From NCBI GenBank assembly GCA_002167265.1, contig NHDJ01000127.1, positions 2,333-21,348 of the forward strand: a stretch of 19,016 nt of DNA, written 5' to 3'. A model generated the notes under the pieces. That model saw only the letters and a list, made by a program, of their open reading frames with translations, ran no database searches and was not told the DNA's origin. The first letter of the stretch is position 1, and every line of letters begins with the position of its first letter. This DNA is from Verrucomicrobia bacterium TMED56. GTDB taxonomy: Bacteria; Verrucomicrobiota; Verrucomicrobiia; Opitutales; Seribacteraceae. Below are positions 1-7,600 of the stretch, piece by piece. Both the position numbers and the translations under genes were made by a program.

Positions 1-819
1 AATGCTATGGATTCGATGAAGGCGAATACCTTGTTTACCAATGTTGCATTGACCGAAGACGGGGATGTCTGGTGGGAAGGATTAACCGAAGAGTCTCCAT
101 CTAAACTCACCGATTGGCAGGGAAATGAATGGACTTCTAATTCTTCGACGCCAGCCGCACATCCAAATGCCAGATTCACGGCTCCTGCATCTCAGTGTCC
201 AACAATTGATCCTGAATGGGAAAACCCCCAAGGAGTTCCAGTGGCTGCATTTATTTTTGGTGGTCGAAGGATGTCTGATATACCTTTGGTTTATCAGTCA
301 TTTAATTGGAACCATGGAGTGTATCTTGGTGCCACTTTATCTTCAGAGACAACAGCTGCGGCTGAAGGTGCACAGGGCAACCTGCGTCGTGACCCTATGG
401 CGATGCTTCCCTTTTGTGGGTATAACATGGGAAATTATTTCAGACATTGGATAAAGATGGGTAAAACCTTAAAGGAAAAACCAAGAATTTTTCATGTTAA
501 TTGGTTCAGGAAAGATGCTAAAGGTAAATTCATGTGGCCAGGGTTTCGGGATAATATGAGGGTTCTCCGCTGGATTGTCGAAAGATCTACAGGAAAGGGT
601 CGTGCTCATGAAGGGCCTCTCGGTTGGATACCCAATAAAGCAGATCTGGACTGGTCAGGTATGGACTTTAGTGAAGCGGATTGGAATGAACTTATGTATA
701 CAGACAAGGAAAGTTTGAGAATGCAGACTTTAAGGCATGAGGAACTGTTCCTTCAGTTATCAGAATTTCTTCCCAAGGAGATGCTGTTTGAACGGGAACT
801 ATTGGTTTCGAGACTTTAA
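1..819 (+). CDS. pckG: Phosphoenolpyruvate carboxykinase (GTP), C-terminal part, 5' truncated by window
   Basis: Converts oxaloacetate plus GTP to PEP, GDP and CO2 in the cytoplasm (gluconeogenesis and anaplerosis balance). The reading frame is open to base 1, so the N-terminal half, including the kinase-1a (P-loop) motif, lies outside the window. The visible 272 residues match the C-terminal half of the GTP class. They include a [16 protein letters not shown] stretch, the [18 protein letters not shown] segment, [20 protein letters not shown], and FHVNWFRKD followed by [14 protein letters not shown], which forms the guanine-nucleotide pocket. The full enzyme is usually about 600 residues. The stop codon TAA overlaps the stop of the convergent ctaG by 4 bp. 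No terminator hairpin was seen. The GTP class is clear from these motifs; the ATP class (PckA) has a different sequence. Confidence 0.96.
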   Translation, partial: NAMDSMKANTLFTNVALTEDGDVWWEGLTEESPSKLTDWQGNEWTSNSSTPAAHPNARFTAPASQCPTIDPEWENPQGVPVAAFIFGGRRMSDIPLVYQSFNWNHGVYLGATLSSETTAAAEGAQGNLRRDPMAMLPFCGYNMGNYFRHWIKMGKTLKEKPRIFHVNWFRKDAKGKFMWPGFRDNMRVLRWIVERSTGKGRAHEGPLGWIPNKADLDWSGMDFSEADWNELMYTDKESLRMQTLRHEELFLQLSEFLPKEMLFERELLVSRL

Positions 820-1625
820 GCAGGCTTTGATGTTTCCTGGGACTGGGTTGACCATCGGTAAAAGATGGACGAGAGCACCCCTACCGAGACGGCCATATTG
901 GCTAGTTTCATAAGCACTCCTCCACTCTTTTGGTCCTCCAGAGGACTCAAGTCGATTATTCTTTCTGCATAAAAATAGGTGTCATATAGAACATCTTTGG
1001 AGAATGTCAGAATTGCAAATATAGGAGTTTGTCCTAGCATAAGTGCAAGTATATAAAGCATTTGTGGGCCAAAGCGTAAAGGGGGAACTCTCTTTGATGG
1101 TCCACAGACTGGCCACCACATAGCAATTGAACAAAAATACATGGACAGGTGTTCTGCCATGTGGATAGACTTGTCTCGAATTGCAGCCTCATAGAATTGT
1201 CCTATGTGCCAAAATGAAAATACAAGAGTAAAAAGTAGACCCGCGATGATTGGATGAAAGAAAAATTTTGCGGTAATTTCTAGAAAAGGTTGTTTCTCAA
1301 AAATTTTGTCGACCAGTTGTTCTGGCAGAGAAAGAAGAAAAAACAGCGGACAAGTGTACATAAGGATATTGTGCTGTATCATGTGCGCAGAGAAGAGAAA
1401 GTTTTCACCCAATGCATCAAGTGGCGAACCTACGGCCAGATAAAAGGTAATCACTGAAAGTGCGAACCAATAACCATACTTACGATTGAAGGGTAGGGAC
1501 GGACACAACAGGGTTCTGTAGGGACCGATTAAAATTGTGTAACCCCACGACAAAAGAAGTAATCCGCCAATGAGGGCGGGTTCAGTATGCCAATGACTAA
1601 AATTAACAGGGGAATTCACAACCAC
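816..1625 (-). CDS. ctaG: Cytochrome c oxidase assembly factor CtaG (Caa3_CtaG family)
   Basis: Polytopic membrane protein of 269 residues, last gene of the oxidase operon. The family is needed for formation of active caa3 oxidase in Bacillus; its mechanism, presumably copper delivery or CuB assembly, is less certain. Family signatures are the paired histidines in [11 protein letters not shown] (His81, His85), a second pair in HMAEHLSMY (His155, His159), and a Trp-Trp at 170-171, all within or next to hydrophobic segments. About seven membrane spans are suggested (roughly 17-36, 52-68, 83-100, 122-140, 157-173, 188-206 and 238-257). The start is GTG; nearby ATGs are out of frame. The gap to ctaF is 35 bp. 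It is unrelated to the Cox11 protein that is also called CtaG in proteobacteria. Confidence 0.9.
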   Translation of the reverse strand: MVVNSPVNFSHWHTEPALIGGLLLLSWGYTILIGPYRTLLCPSLPFNRKYGYWFALSVITFYLAVGSPLDALGENFLFSAHMIQHNILMYTCPLFFLLSLPEQLVDKIFEKQPFLEITAKFFFHPIIAGLLFTLVFSFWHIGQFYEAAIRDKSIHMAEHLSMYFCSIAMWWPVCGPSKRVPPLRFGPQMLYILALMLGQTPIFAILTFSKDVLYDTYFYAERIIDLSPLEDQKSGGVLMKLANMAVSVGVLSSIFYRWSTQSQETSKPA

Positions 1626-1660
1626 ATCATGGTAGACATCCCTGACGAAAGGGCAAAAAA

Positions 1661-2341
1661 CTAATTATTTTCTACCCAGAAGGCTTCGGACCTAACCTTA
1701 ATTCTGAAATCTTCAGTGGCTCCAACTTGCTCGAGCAAAGCAGTCCTGTTACCTTCTACATTATTTTGAGGCGATGGGGAGTACAGATGATAAAAGGGAT
1801 TTTCAGGTTTTTTTGAATTGATTTCGATTAAATCCGCAGTGCTGATTTTCCAAGAAATCATGTGGGGTACACCATCTACTGAATTCCATGAATCCATGGT
1901 CCAGTTGCTGTCTGAAGTGTGATCAGACTTAGCTATATAAAACTTGTCATTTATGGATACATAGTCACCTGATTTATAATTAGTATCTGGTTTCCAATCA
2001 TTTTTTATTTGGGAAACTTCAAACTTTTCTACAACAGGATGTTCGTCAGCCATGTAGATTACGGCGAAATAAGTTCCCAATGCAATCACTAGCCCCATTA
2101 GAAATAATATTGTGTTGAGTATTTTATCCCATCTTAGATGCATAAACCACCAAATCACACCGATAAATTTCAGTACTGAAGTGGCAAACAACACGCCAAT
2201 GATGGTAGAGCCTTCGAACGACTGTACATAAATGATGACAATTTCTAGTCCAGTGATCGCTACAAGGATCATGGATAAATTAAAAAAAGTGAAGAAGCGC
2301 TTACTTTCTTCTGCTACTGGATCTTCAGAGTGACCGCTCAT
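1661..2341 (-). CDS. ctaF: Cytochrome c oxidase subunit IV (COX4_pro) with C-terminal CBM5/12-like extension
   Basis: The first ~100 residues form the small three-span subunit IV of bacterial haem-copper oxidases: spans about 18-40, 46-67 and 76-97, with the family pattern VLKFIGVIWWFMHLRWD. Prokaryotic subunit IV is normally about 100 residues; this protein has 226. With the N-terminus inside and three spans, the extra ~125 residues should lie in the periplasm. Residues 116-153 have the spacing of a type 5/12 carbohydrate-binding module: W116, Y122, G125-D126-V128, F134-Y135-A137, H141-T142, W147 and W152 (pattern W..tnY..GDyVsi..kfY.A..dHTs....W). The segment beyond 155 (ISWKISTADLIEIN... 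to the end) is not recognised. There is no frame break at the junction, so this is a genuine continuous ORF. It lies 33 bp after ctaE and 35 bp before ctaG. Subunit IV assignment is firm; the module assignment is a pattern match by eye. Confidence 0.85.
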   Translation of the reverse strand: MSGHSEDPVAEESKRFFTFFNLSMILVAITGLEIVIIYVQSFEGSTIIGVLFATSVLKFIGVIWWFMHLRWDKILNTILFLMGLVIALGTYFAVIYMADEHPVVEKFEVSQIKNDWKPDTNYKSGDYVSINDKFYIAKSDHTSDSNWTMDSWNSVDGVPHMISWKISTADLIEINSKKPENPFYHLYSPSPQNNVEGNRTALLEQVGATEDFRIKVRSEAFWVENN

Positions 2342-2374
2342 GATATTTCTGTAAGTAAAAAGTAGGTAATATGG

Positions 2375-3022
2375 TTAAAATGCATATTCCATAAGGTAGA
2401 CTACGGGAAAAATGATAATCCATACGATATCAACAAAGTGCCAATATAATCCGCAGCATTCAATATCCATAGCATGTGCAGTGCTCATTTTTCCAGTGAA
2501 TGAATATACCAACCATCCAATTAACCAAAAAACACCAATTGCCACATGGGTACCATGAGTACCGGTAAGCACATAAAATGTCGAACCAAATACATGTGGT
2601 TCGCCTTTGTATGTAGAAAGTGTTAGTTCGTTTCCGGGAGCATGTACGAAGTGAGTGAATTCATAAACCTGACATGCTAAAAATATTGCCCCGAAAATGA
2701 TTGTACCAAAAAGCATCCATCTTGTACTTTTCAAGTTTCCCTTATGAATAGCTGAAACAGCAAGAGCCATAAATAGGGAACTGGCCAGCAGAATAAAAGT
2801 ACTGAAAGATGTTAATTCGATATCGAACACATCTCTAATATCAAGAAAATTTCCGCCTACGGTGGGGGAAATTTTTCTGTAGATTAAATGAGTTGAAATA
2901 AGGGTACCGAAAAACATGCAGTCAGAACCAAGAAAAGCCCACATCAGGACTTTTTTGTTATGAATACCAGTGCTCGTTACTGGTTCGTGGTGATCAAGAG
3001 AATGTACTGATGCTTCACTCAT
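2375..3022 (-). CDS. ctaE: Cytochrome c oxidase subunit III
   Basis: Integral membrane subunit III of the caa3-type oxidase, 215 residues. It supports stability and proton uptake into the D-channel and carries no redox centre. Five membrane spans are visible (about 26-46, 70-92, 103-121, 146-173 and 190-212). Family motifs include LGSDCMFFGTL near the first span, FYVLTGTHGTHV (149-160) and GLYWHFVDIVWI.IFPVVYL at the C-terminus. Classical proteobacterial subunit III has seven spans. The five-span form fits Bacillus-type caa3 enzymes, in which two spans are carried at the C-terminus of subunit I, as appears to be the case here. The gene lies 42 bp after ctaD and 33 bp before ctaF, in the same operon. 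Confidence 0.95.
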   Translation of the reverse strand: MSEASVHSLDHHEPVTSTGIHNKKVLMWAFLGSDCMFFGTLISTHLIYRKISPTVGGNFLDIRDVFDIELTSFSTFILLASSLFMALAVSAIHKGNLKSTRWMLFGTIIFGAIFLACQVYEFTHFVHAPGNELTLSTYKGEPHVFGSTFYVLTGTHGTHVAIGVFWLIGWLVYSFTGKMSTAHAMDIECCGLYWHFVDIVWIIIFPVVYLMEYAF

Positions 3023-3064
3023 GGATATTTATGAATCGTATTACTGATGGGAAAAGAAAAAAAA

Positions 3065-5008
3065 CTATTCTTCGTTTTCTTTTGGGAAAAGATGATAGCC
3101 GCCTGGACCTTCCAATGACCACATAATCATTCCAGTAATAGAGATTATACCACCTACAATGGCAACTGTGTAATCTCTTACGAGTTCGCCTGTAGAATCT
3201 ATTGAAGCATGAAAGAGCATCCCTAGAACTAATATAAAGAGACCGAAAGCAGTAAGTAATGGATACCAGGAACGGTCGGGCATGTGGACACCATGATCAT
3301 CAAGAGGTTCCTTTTGAGAATGATTATCTTTGGGACCGTAGTTGTTCTCCCAAGCCTGATCCCTGGATTTGATTATTGGATTGCGTGCGAAATTATACTC
3401 CCGGACGGGTGATGAAAGTGTCCATTCCAGAGTCCTGGCGTCCCAGGGATTTTTACCAGCAGGTTTTAACTTTTTGTTAAAGAAAGCGTTGATGAATTGA
3501 ATAATACCTATTGCAATACCAACTCCTAAGATTACTGAACCAATGGTTGCAATTTGATTCCATGTTTCAAACCCATGACCCTCATTGTAACTATGCGTTC
3601 TGCGGGGTTGGCCAATCATTCCCAGATAATGCATCGGGAAGAAAGTAAGATTAAAACCAATAAACATTAAAGTGAATACAAACTTTCCAAGATTTTCGCT
3701 AAGCATTCTACCAGTCATTTTAGGCAACCAGTAATAAAATCCGCAAAAAAGACCAAACAGAGCACCCCCAATTAAAACATAGTGAAAGTGAGCAACAACA
3801 AAGTACGAATCTTGATGTTGAGCATCAATGGGTACAGAAGAATGCATGATACCTGTAAATCCACCTATCATAAACATTGTGATAAATCCTAAAGCAAAAA
3901 GCATAGGAGTATCAAAACGAATCCTCCCTCCCCACATGGTACCAATCCAGTTGAATATTTTAACGCCTGTCGGAATGGCGATTAACATGGTTAAAATCGA
4001 AAAAGCAGAAGTTGCGACAACTCCCATTCCCGTGGTGAACATATGGTGGCTCCAAACTGCAAACCCCATGAATCCAATAATTGCACCGGAAAAAATGACA
4101 AGTCCATATCCGAAGAGTGGTTTTCTTGAAAATACAGGAATAACTTCAGAAACAATTCCCATGGCCGGGAGTATAAGAATGTAAACTTCAGGATGACCAA
4201 AAATCCAAAACAAATGTTGCCAAAGATGGGGCTTCCCTCCCTCCAGAAAGTCATAAAAATTGGTACCATAAGTGCGATCAAACATTAATTCTACAAGAGC
4301 AATCGTGATAGCGGGGAATGCCAAGATGATCAGGAAACTAACAATCAAAGTCATCCAAGTGAAAACCGGCATTCTCATCATAGTCATGCCGGGGGCTCTC
4401 ATGTTAATGATAGTTGTAATGAAGTTGAAAGATGCAAGCAGGCTTGCAAGTCCCAATATTTGGAGTGCAAATATCCAAAAGTCTGGTCCCATATCACCGA
4501 CTACTTCAGCAAAGCGGGTATCAGTAAGGGGGGCATATCCAAACCAACCTATGGCAGGAGATCCACCAGTGAAAAACCAACTTAGATTTAAGATTAACCC
4601 GCCGGCAACGAAGCACCACAATGAAAGAGCATTCATTCTAGGGAAAGCTACATCCCTTGCTCCAATTTGAAGTGGCATAAAGAAGTTAAAAAAAGCAGCA
4701 CTCAGAGGCATAATAACAAGAAAGACCATAGTGGTTCCATGCATCGTAAACATTTGGTTGTACTGACGATTAGTAAGCACTTCCATGTTGTGACTCCAGA
4801 GTTGTGACCGAATAAGTAGGGCTTCGATACCTCCAACCAGAAGAAAAAATAACGCGGTAAGACCATACATTAATCCTATTTTCTTGTGATCGATAGTAGT
4901 GAGCCAATCAATAATTCCTGAAGTATGCTGTCCAGGTCGAGGGAAGACCTTGGTCTCAAGCTTGGTTTCCGTATCGGGTGCCGCGTATTTTATGGATTCA
5001 GTTGCCAT
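3065..5008 (-). CDS. ctaD: Cytochrome c oxidase subunit I (A1-type haem-copper oxidase)
   Basis: Catalytic subunit that reduces O2 and pumps protons. All ligands are visible: His90 and His409 for low-spin haem a, His407 for haem a3, and His272, His321 and His322 for CuB. Tyr276 of GHPEVY is the tyrosine that cross-links to a CuB histidine. Glu274 in the same motif marks the A1 subfamily. Proton-channel residues are present: Asp119 and Asn126 (D-channel entrance, IGARDVAFPRMN) and Lys350 of IPTGVKIF (K-channel). At 647 residues it is about 100 longer than mitochondrial-type subunit I. After the usual 12 spans there is a hydrophilic stretch (about 513-582) and two further spans (about 583-603 and 612-631), as in 14-span Bacillus caa3 subunit I. 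It lies 24 bp after ctaC. Confidence 0.98.
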   Translation of the reverse strand: MATESIKYAAPDTETKLETKVFPRPGQHTSGIIDWLTTIDHKKIGLMYGLTALFFLLVGGIEALLIRSQLWSHNMEVLTNRQYNQMFTMHGTTMVFLVIMPLSAAFFNFFMPLQIGARDVAFPRMNALSLWCFVAGGLILNLSWFFTGGSPAIGWFGYAPLTDTRFAEVVGDMGPDFWIFALQILGLASLLASFNFITTIINMRAPGMTMMRMPVFTWMTLIVSFLIILAFPAITIALVELMFDRTYGTNFYDFLEGGKPHLWQHLFWIFGHPEVYILILPAMGIVSEVIPVFSRKPLFGYGLVIFSGAIIGFMGFAVWSHHMFTTGMGVVATSAFSILTMLIAIPTGVKIFNWIGTMWGGRIRFDTPMLFALGFITMFMIGGFTGIMHSSVPIDAQHQDSYFVVAHFHYVLIGGALFGLFCGFYYWLPKMTGRMLSENLGKFVFTLMFIGFNLTFFPMHYLGMIGQPRRTHSYNEGHGFETWNQIATIGSVILGVGIAIGIIQFINAFFNKKLKPAGKNPWDARTLEWTLSSPVREYNFARNPIIKSRDQAWENNYGPKDNHSQKEPLDDHGVHMPDRSWYPLLTAFGLFILVLGMLFHASIDSTGELVRDYTVAIVGGIISITGMIMWSLEGPGGYHLFPKENEE

Positions 5009-5032
5009 GACTAATTATGTTAGTGATTAAAA

Positions 5033-6460
5033 TTACTTTAGACCGAGCAGGTAAGAAACCAACTGTTCAACCTTCTCGTCATCATTTTCCAATTGCCTTA
5101 AAGGATGCCGATCATCAATACCCTCGCCATTCCACATTAGATTTCCAAATTTAACTTCGTTTGAATTACGGAGCCATTTATCTAAACTTTCCTCATCGTT
5201 CCTCATCCAACCGGCAGCAAGAGAGGTGCGGATCCCGAAAAGTGTGAGGTTAGGACCTTTAGCACCTAAACCAGTTCGGTTGATAGCGTGGCACTGGACG
5301 CATTGAAGAGAAGAAAATAAATATTTACCTTTTTCGTAGTCATCTGAATGTACTTTTTCCCATAGTTTGGGTTGAACATCAGGAGTTTGACCTTTAGCAA
5401 CATTTTTAGTTGCACGAAACTCACGTGTTGAGTTTTCACCAAGTGAAGAGTCAGGAAAATTGACAATGCTTCCTTTGGAATATTTGGATTCAGGAGAGTA
5501 AGATTTGGGTTGTAGATTTGGGTTTTGAGCGTTTCTAAATTTTAAAACCCATTTATCAAAATCATCATCAGTTTGTGCTAGTGCCCTGAAAGACATGTAG
5601 GCATGAGAATTACCACAATATTCAGCACATTGACCGTAAAATAGACCTCCTACAGCTTCGAATTCATCAGTAAAAGCTTGTTTTGCAAAAATAGTCTCCC
5701 TCATTTTTCCGTCAAAAACAGATGGCATGGCAATTTCAGCATCAACATTGTAAGGGTTACCATCGGGATCTAAACCAGATCGAATTTTTTCTTCATTTGC
5801 AATAAACCATAAGAAATTTTCCTGACCAGGCATTAAATCCATTTTGCCTGCTAATTTGGGCAACCAGAAGGAATGGATAACATCTTCAGTGCGAAGATTA
5901 ACCCGAACAGCTTTGCTCGCCGGGAAGACTAATTCATTTGCTGTGACAATTCCATATTGAGGATATTCAAAAACCCAGAAGAATCTTTTACCAGTAACAT
6001 TAACTGTAATTGCATCCTCAATTGCACTTTTGTCCAACTTAAGCTTTTCGAGAGTTTTCTGATCGTTGGGATCCGGAACCCTATTCATTAAAACAACACC
6101 TTGAAGAGTTGGCACTGCAAGAATAATCAGAATAACGGCTGATGCTAATATTAAAGTTGTTTCAACTTTAGAATTTCCGTGCATTTGGTCTGGAACTTCC
6201 ATTGCCTCTTTTCTGGATTTTGCCCGGTATTTCCACAAAACGAATAAAAGACATCCTCCCACCGCACAAAACAAGAAAATAGTAATCCACACAGAAAGCA
6301 TGAAAATGTCGTATTGATTCTGTGCAACTAGACCTTTTGGATCAAGTGCAGACTGCTTGTGGTCGACTCTCGAGCAAGAACTGGTGAGGGAAAATAAAAG
6401 GGAAAATAAAGAAAAGAAAATCTTGCAAGAAAAACAATGTGATAAAGTTTTGGTTATCAT
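5033..6460 (-). CDS. ctaC: Cytochrome c oxidase subunit II fused to cytochrome c (caa3 type), lipoprotein
   Basis: Electron-entry subunit. An N-terminal signal ends in a lipobox-like LTSSC with Cys29 as probable lipidation site. Two membrane spans follow (about 50-75 and 100-124), then a periplasmic CuA domain and a C-terminal class I cytochrome c domain. CuA ligands are His196 (VIHSFWLP), Cys278, Cys282, His286 and Met289 in GQCAEYCGNSHAYM; Glu280 is the usual bridging-carbonyl position. The haem motif is C387-V-Q-C-H391, with Met442 (FGNLMW) as likely axial ligand. Oddity: LWF (217-219) is followed by about 56 residues before GQC, where about a dozen is normal. An insertion of roughly 45 residues therefore sits in the CuA domain. 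It contains a D-x-D-G-N acidic loop at 231-235. The gene begins 6 bp after ctaB without a Shine-Dalgarno. Confidence 0.95.
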   Translation of the reverse strand: MITKTLSHCFSCKIFFSLFSLLFSLTSSCSRVDHKQSALDPKGLVAQNQYDIFMLSVWITIFLFCAVGGCLLFVLWKYRAKSRKEAMEVPDQMHGNSKVETTLILASAVILIILAVPTLQGVVLMNRVPDPNDQKTLEKLKLDKSAIEDAITVNVTGKRFFWVFEYPQYGIVTANELVFPASKAVRVNLRTEDVIHSFWLPKLAGKMDLMPGQENFLWFIANEEKIRSGLDPDGNPYNVDAEIAMPSVFDGKMRETIFAKQAFTDEFEAVGGLFYGQCAEYCGNSHAYMSFRALAQTDDDFDKWVLKFRNAQNPNLQPKSYSPESKYSKGSIVNFPDSSLGENSTREFRATKNVAKGQTPDVQPKLWEKVHSDDYEKGKYLFSSLQCVQCHAINRTGLGAKGPNLTLFGIRTSLAAGWMRNDEESLDKWLRNSNEVKFGNLMWNGEGIDDRHPLRQLENDDEKVEQLVSYLLGLK

Positions 6461-6466
6461 AACTGG

Positions 6467-7417
6467 TTATAGATAGCGATCAATGACTAGGGATGCTAAA
6501 AGTAAGGGTAAATAGATAATTGTTACAAAGAAAAGTTTTTTGGAGTTTTGGTCACGATCTTTTTTACTCAGAAATTTGAGCGAGGCATTGAGAAGGTAGA
6601 CTGATAGAAGAGTAGCAGAAGCAAGGTAGAAAATTTGAGGGCGGGATTGATTGAGAGGCAGGAAAAAGGGAGCGAAAACAAAAGTGGTGAGCACGATGGA
6701 GTAGAAGAAGCTTTTCAATCCAATCTTTCTTCCGGAAGAATCATTTGAGTGGTGAAACTGAAATCCACCTTTGGTATAATCTCGGCGATGATTCCAAGCA
6801 ATTGCCATAAAATGAGGAAGTTGCCAAGAGAACAAGATTCCAAAAAGAATTATACCATACATCGTGGGAGCACCGGCAGCCACCACCCATCCTATTAGGG
6901 GAGGCAAAGCACCTGCAATCGCCCCAATTTCAATTGCGATAGGCGAAACCTTTTTGAGGGGTGTGTAAATGGCTAAGTATATAAATAAAGTTGAAAAAGT
7001 AAGTAATGTAGCCCAGGGATTGGTCCAAGTCCACAATATCGCAAGCCCGGCTGTACAGAGGAATGCACCGAAACATAAAGCTAATTCAGGCGAAACAAGT
7101 TTAGCGGGCAAAGGACGGGATGCAGTTCTCGACATAAGTGCATCTTCCTTTCGCTCCATCCATTGATTCAATGCCGCAGCTCCTCCAGCTGCAAATGCAG
7201 TTCCGATAGTAAGAGCAAGAAAAAGAGAAAAATCCGACTTGAGAGGATCATGCACTAGAAAACCAAGTGATGCCGTGAAAACTGAAAGTAAACTGAGCCT
7301 AGGTTTAGTAAGTTCGTATAACCCTCGAATACTAAAAGGTTTAGCATCTTCCAGAATGGAGGAAGGTGATGGTTTTGAAAAGATATCTTTAGTAAGGTTC
7401 ACGAGGGTAACATACAT
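6467..7417 (-). CDS. ctaB: Protoheme IX farnesyltransferase (heme O synthase)
   Basis: Polyprenyltransferase of the UbiA superfamily. It attaches farnesyl to the haem B vinyl group, giving haem O, the precursor of haem A for the oxidase encoded downstream. It has 316 residues and about nine hydrophobic spans. The first aspartate-rich site is visible as N84....(R)..D92...RT..RPLP (Asn84, Asp92, Arg97, Arg101). The second region reads SWQLPHFMAIAWNHRRDYTKGGF, with Asp in RRDY. KPRLS at 38-42 is the usual start of the core, so the N-terminal ~30 residues are an extension typical of this enzyme. It is the first gene of the minus-strand operon. A perfect dyad abuts its start codon. No haem A synthase (CtaA) gene is seen in the window. 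Confidence 0.96.
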   Translation of the reverse strand: MYVTLVNLTKDIFSKPSPSSILEDAKPFSIRGLYELTKPRLSLLSVFTASLGFLVHDPLKSDFSLFLALTIGTAFAAGGAAALNQWMERKEDALMSRTASRPLPAKLVSPELALCFGAFLCTAGLAILWTWTNPWATLLTFSTLFIYLAIYTPLKKVSPIAIEIGAIAGALPPLIGWVVAAGAPTMYGIILFGILFSWQLPHFMAIAWNHRRDYTKGGFQFHHSNDSSGRKIGLKSFFYSIVLTTFVFAPFFLPLNQSRPQIFYLASATLLSVYLLNASLKFLSKKDRDQNSKKLFFVTIIYLPLLLASLVIDRYL

Positions 7418-7432
7418 GATGTAGGTACATCA
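7417..7432. promoter_or_regulatory. Perfect inverted repeat abutting the ctaB start codon
   Basis: TGATGTA-GG-TACATCA: seven-base arms around a 2-nt centre, beginning at the A of the ctaB ATG and extending upstream. The tiny centre makes an RNA hairpin unlikely, so a dimeric DNA-binding protein site is the more natural reading. It would cover the ribosome entry region of ctaB. No known operator was recognised. Chance occurrence in AT-rich DNA is possible. Confidence 0.35.
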
Positions 7433-7600
7433 AAATCAAGCAAGTTGAATGGCAACTTATAACACATTGAAAGAAAAACTAATAACATAGCGTAGAGTAG
7501 TTAACTCAACCTTAAAAATTTTAAAAGGAAATTGATAAAATTATTAAGTTGGAAGATTAAAACGAATTGCGACATTAAGAAATACCATTATTAAGATGTT
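7433..7600. promoter_or_regulatory. Divergent ctaB / sco promoter region
   Basis: AT-rich spacer between two divergent gene sets of the same pathway, so it must hold promoters for both. For the plus strand, TTGCGA (7567-7572), a 16-bp gap and TATTAA (7589-7594) is the best candidate. It would start transcription at or near the GTG of sco, giving a nearly leaderless message. For the minus strand no convincing -35/-10 pair was found. An imperfect AT dyad lies at 7510-7528 (CCTT...AAGG around A/T tracts). All assignments are by eye. Confidence 0.35.
7442..7458. repeat. Perfect inverted repeat in the ctaB/sco intergenic region
   Basis: AAGTTG-AATGG-CAACTT: six-base perfect arms with a 5-nt loop, 25 bp upstream of ctaB. 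It could form a small hairpin in the ctaB leader or serve as a protein site. It lies only 9 bp from the GATGTA/TACATC dyad, giving two consecutive dyads. The function is unknown. Confidence 0.35.

Noticed and set aside
4272..4670. Open frame of 132 codons on the plus strand within ctaD.
   Set aside because: Antisense shadow of a strongly conserved oxidase gene. It has no recognisable domain or start signal.
5741..5776. The CtaC DPDGN loop as a true EF-hand.
   Set aside because: It has Asp/Asn at positions 1, 3 and 5 and Glu at 12 but lacks Gly at 6 and a hydrophobic residue at 8. It is kept only as a remark under the insertion.
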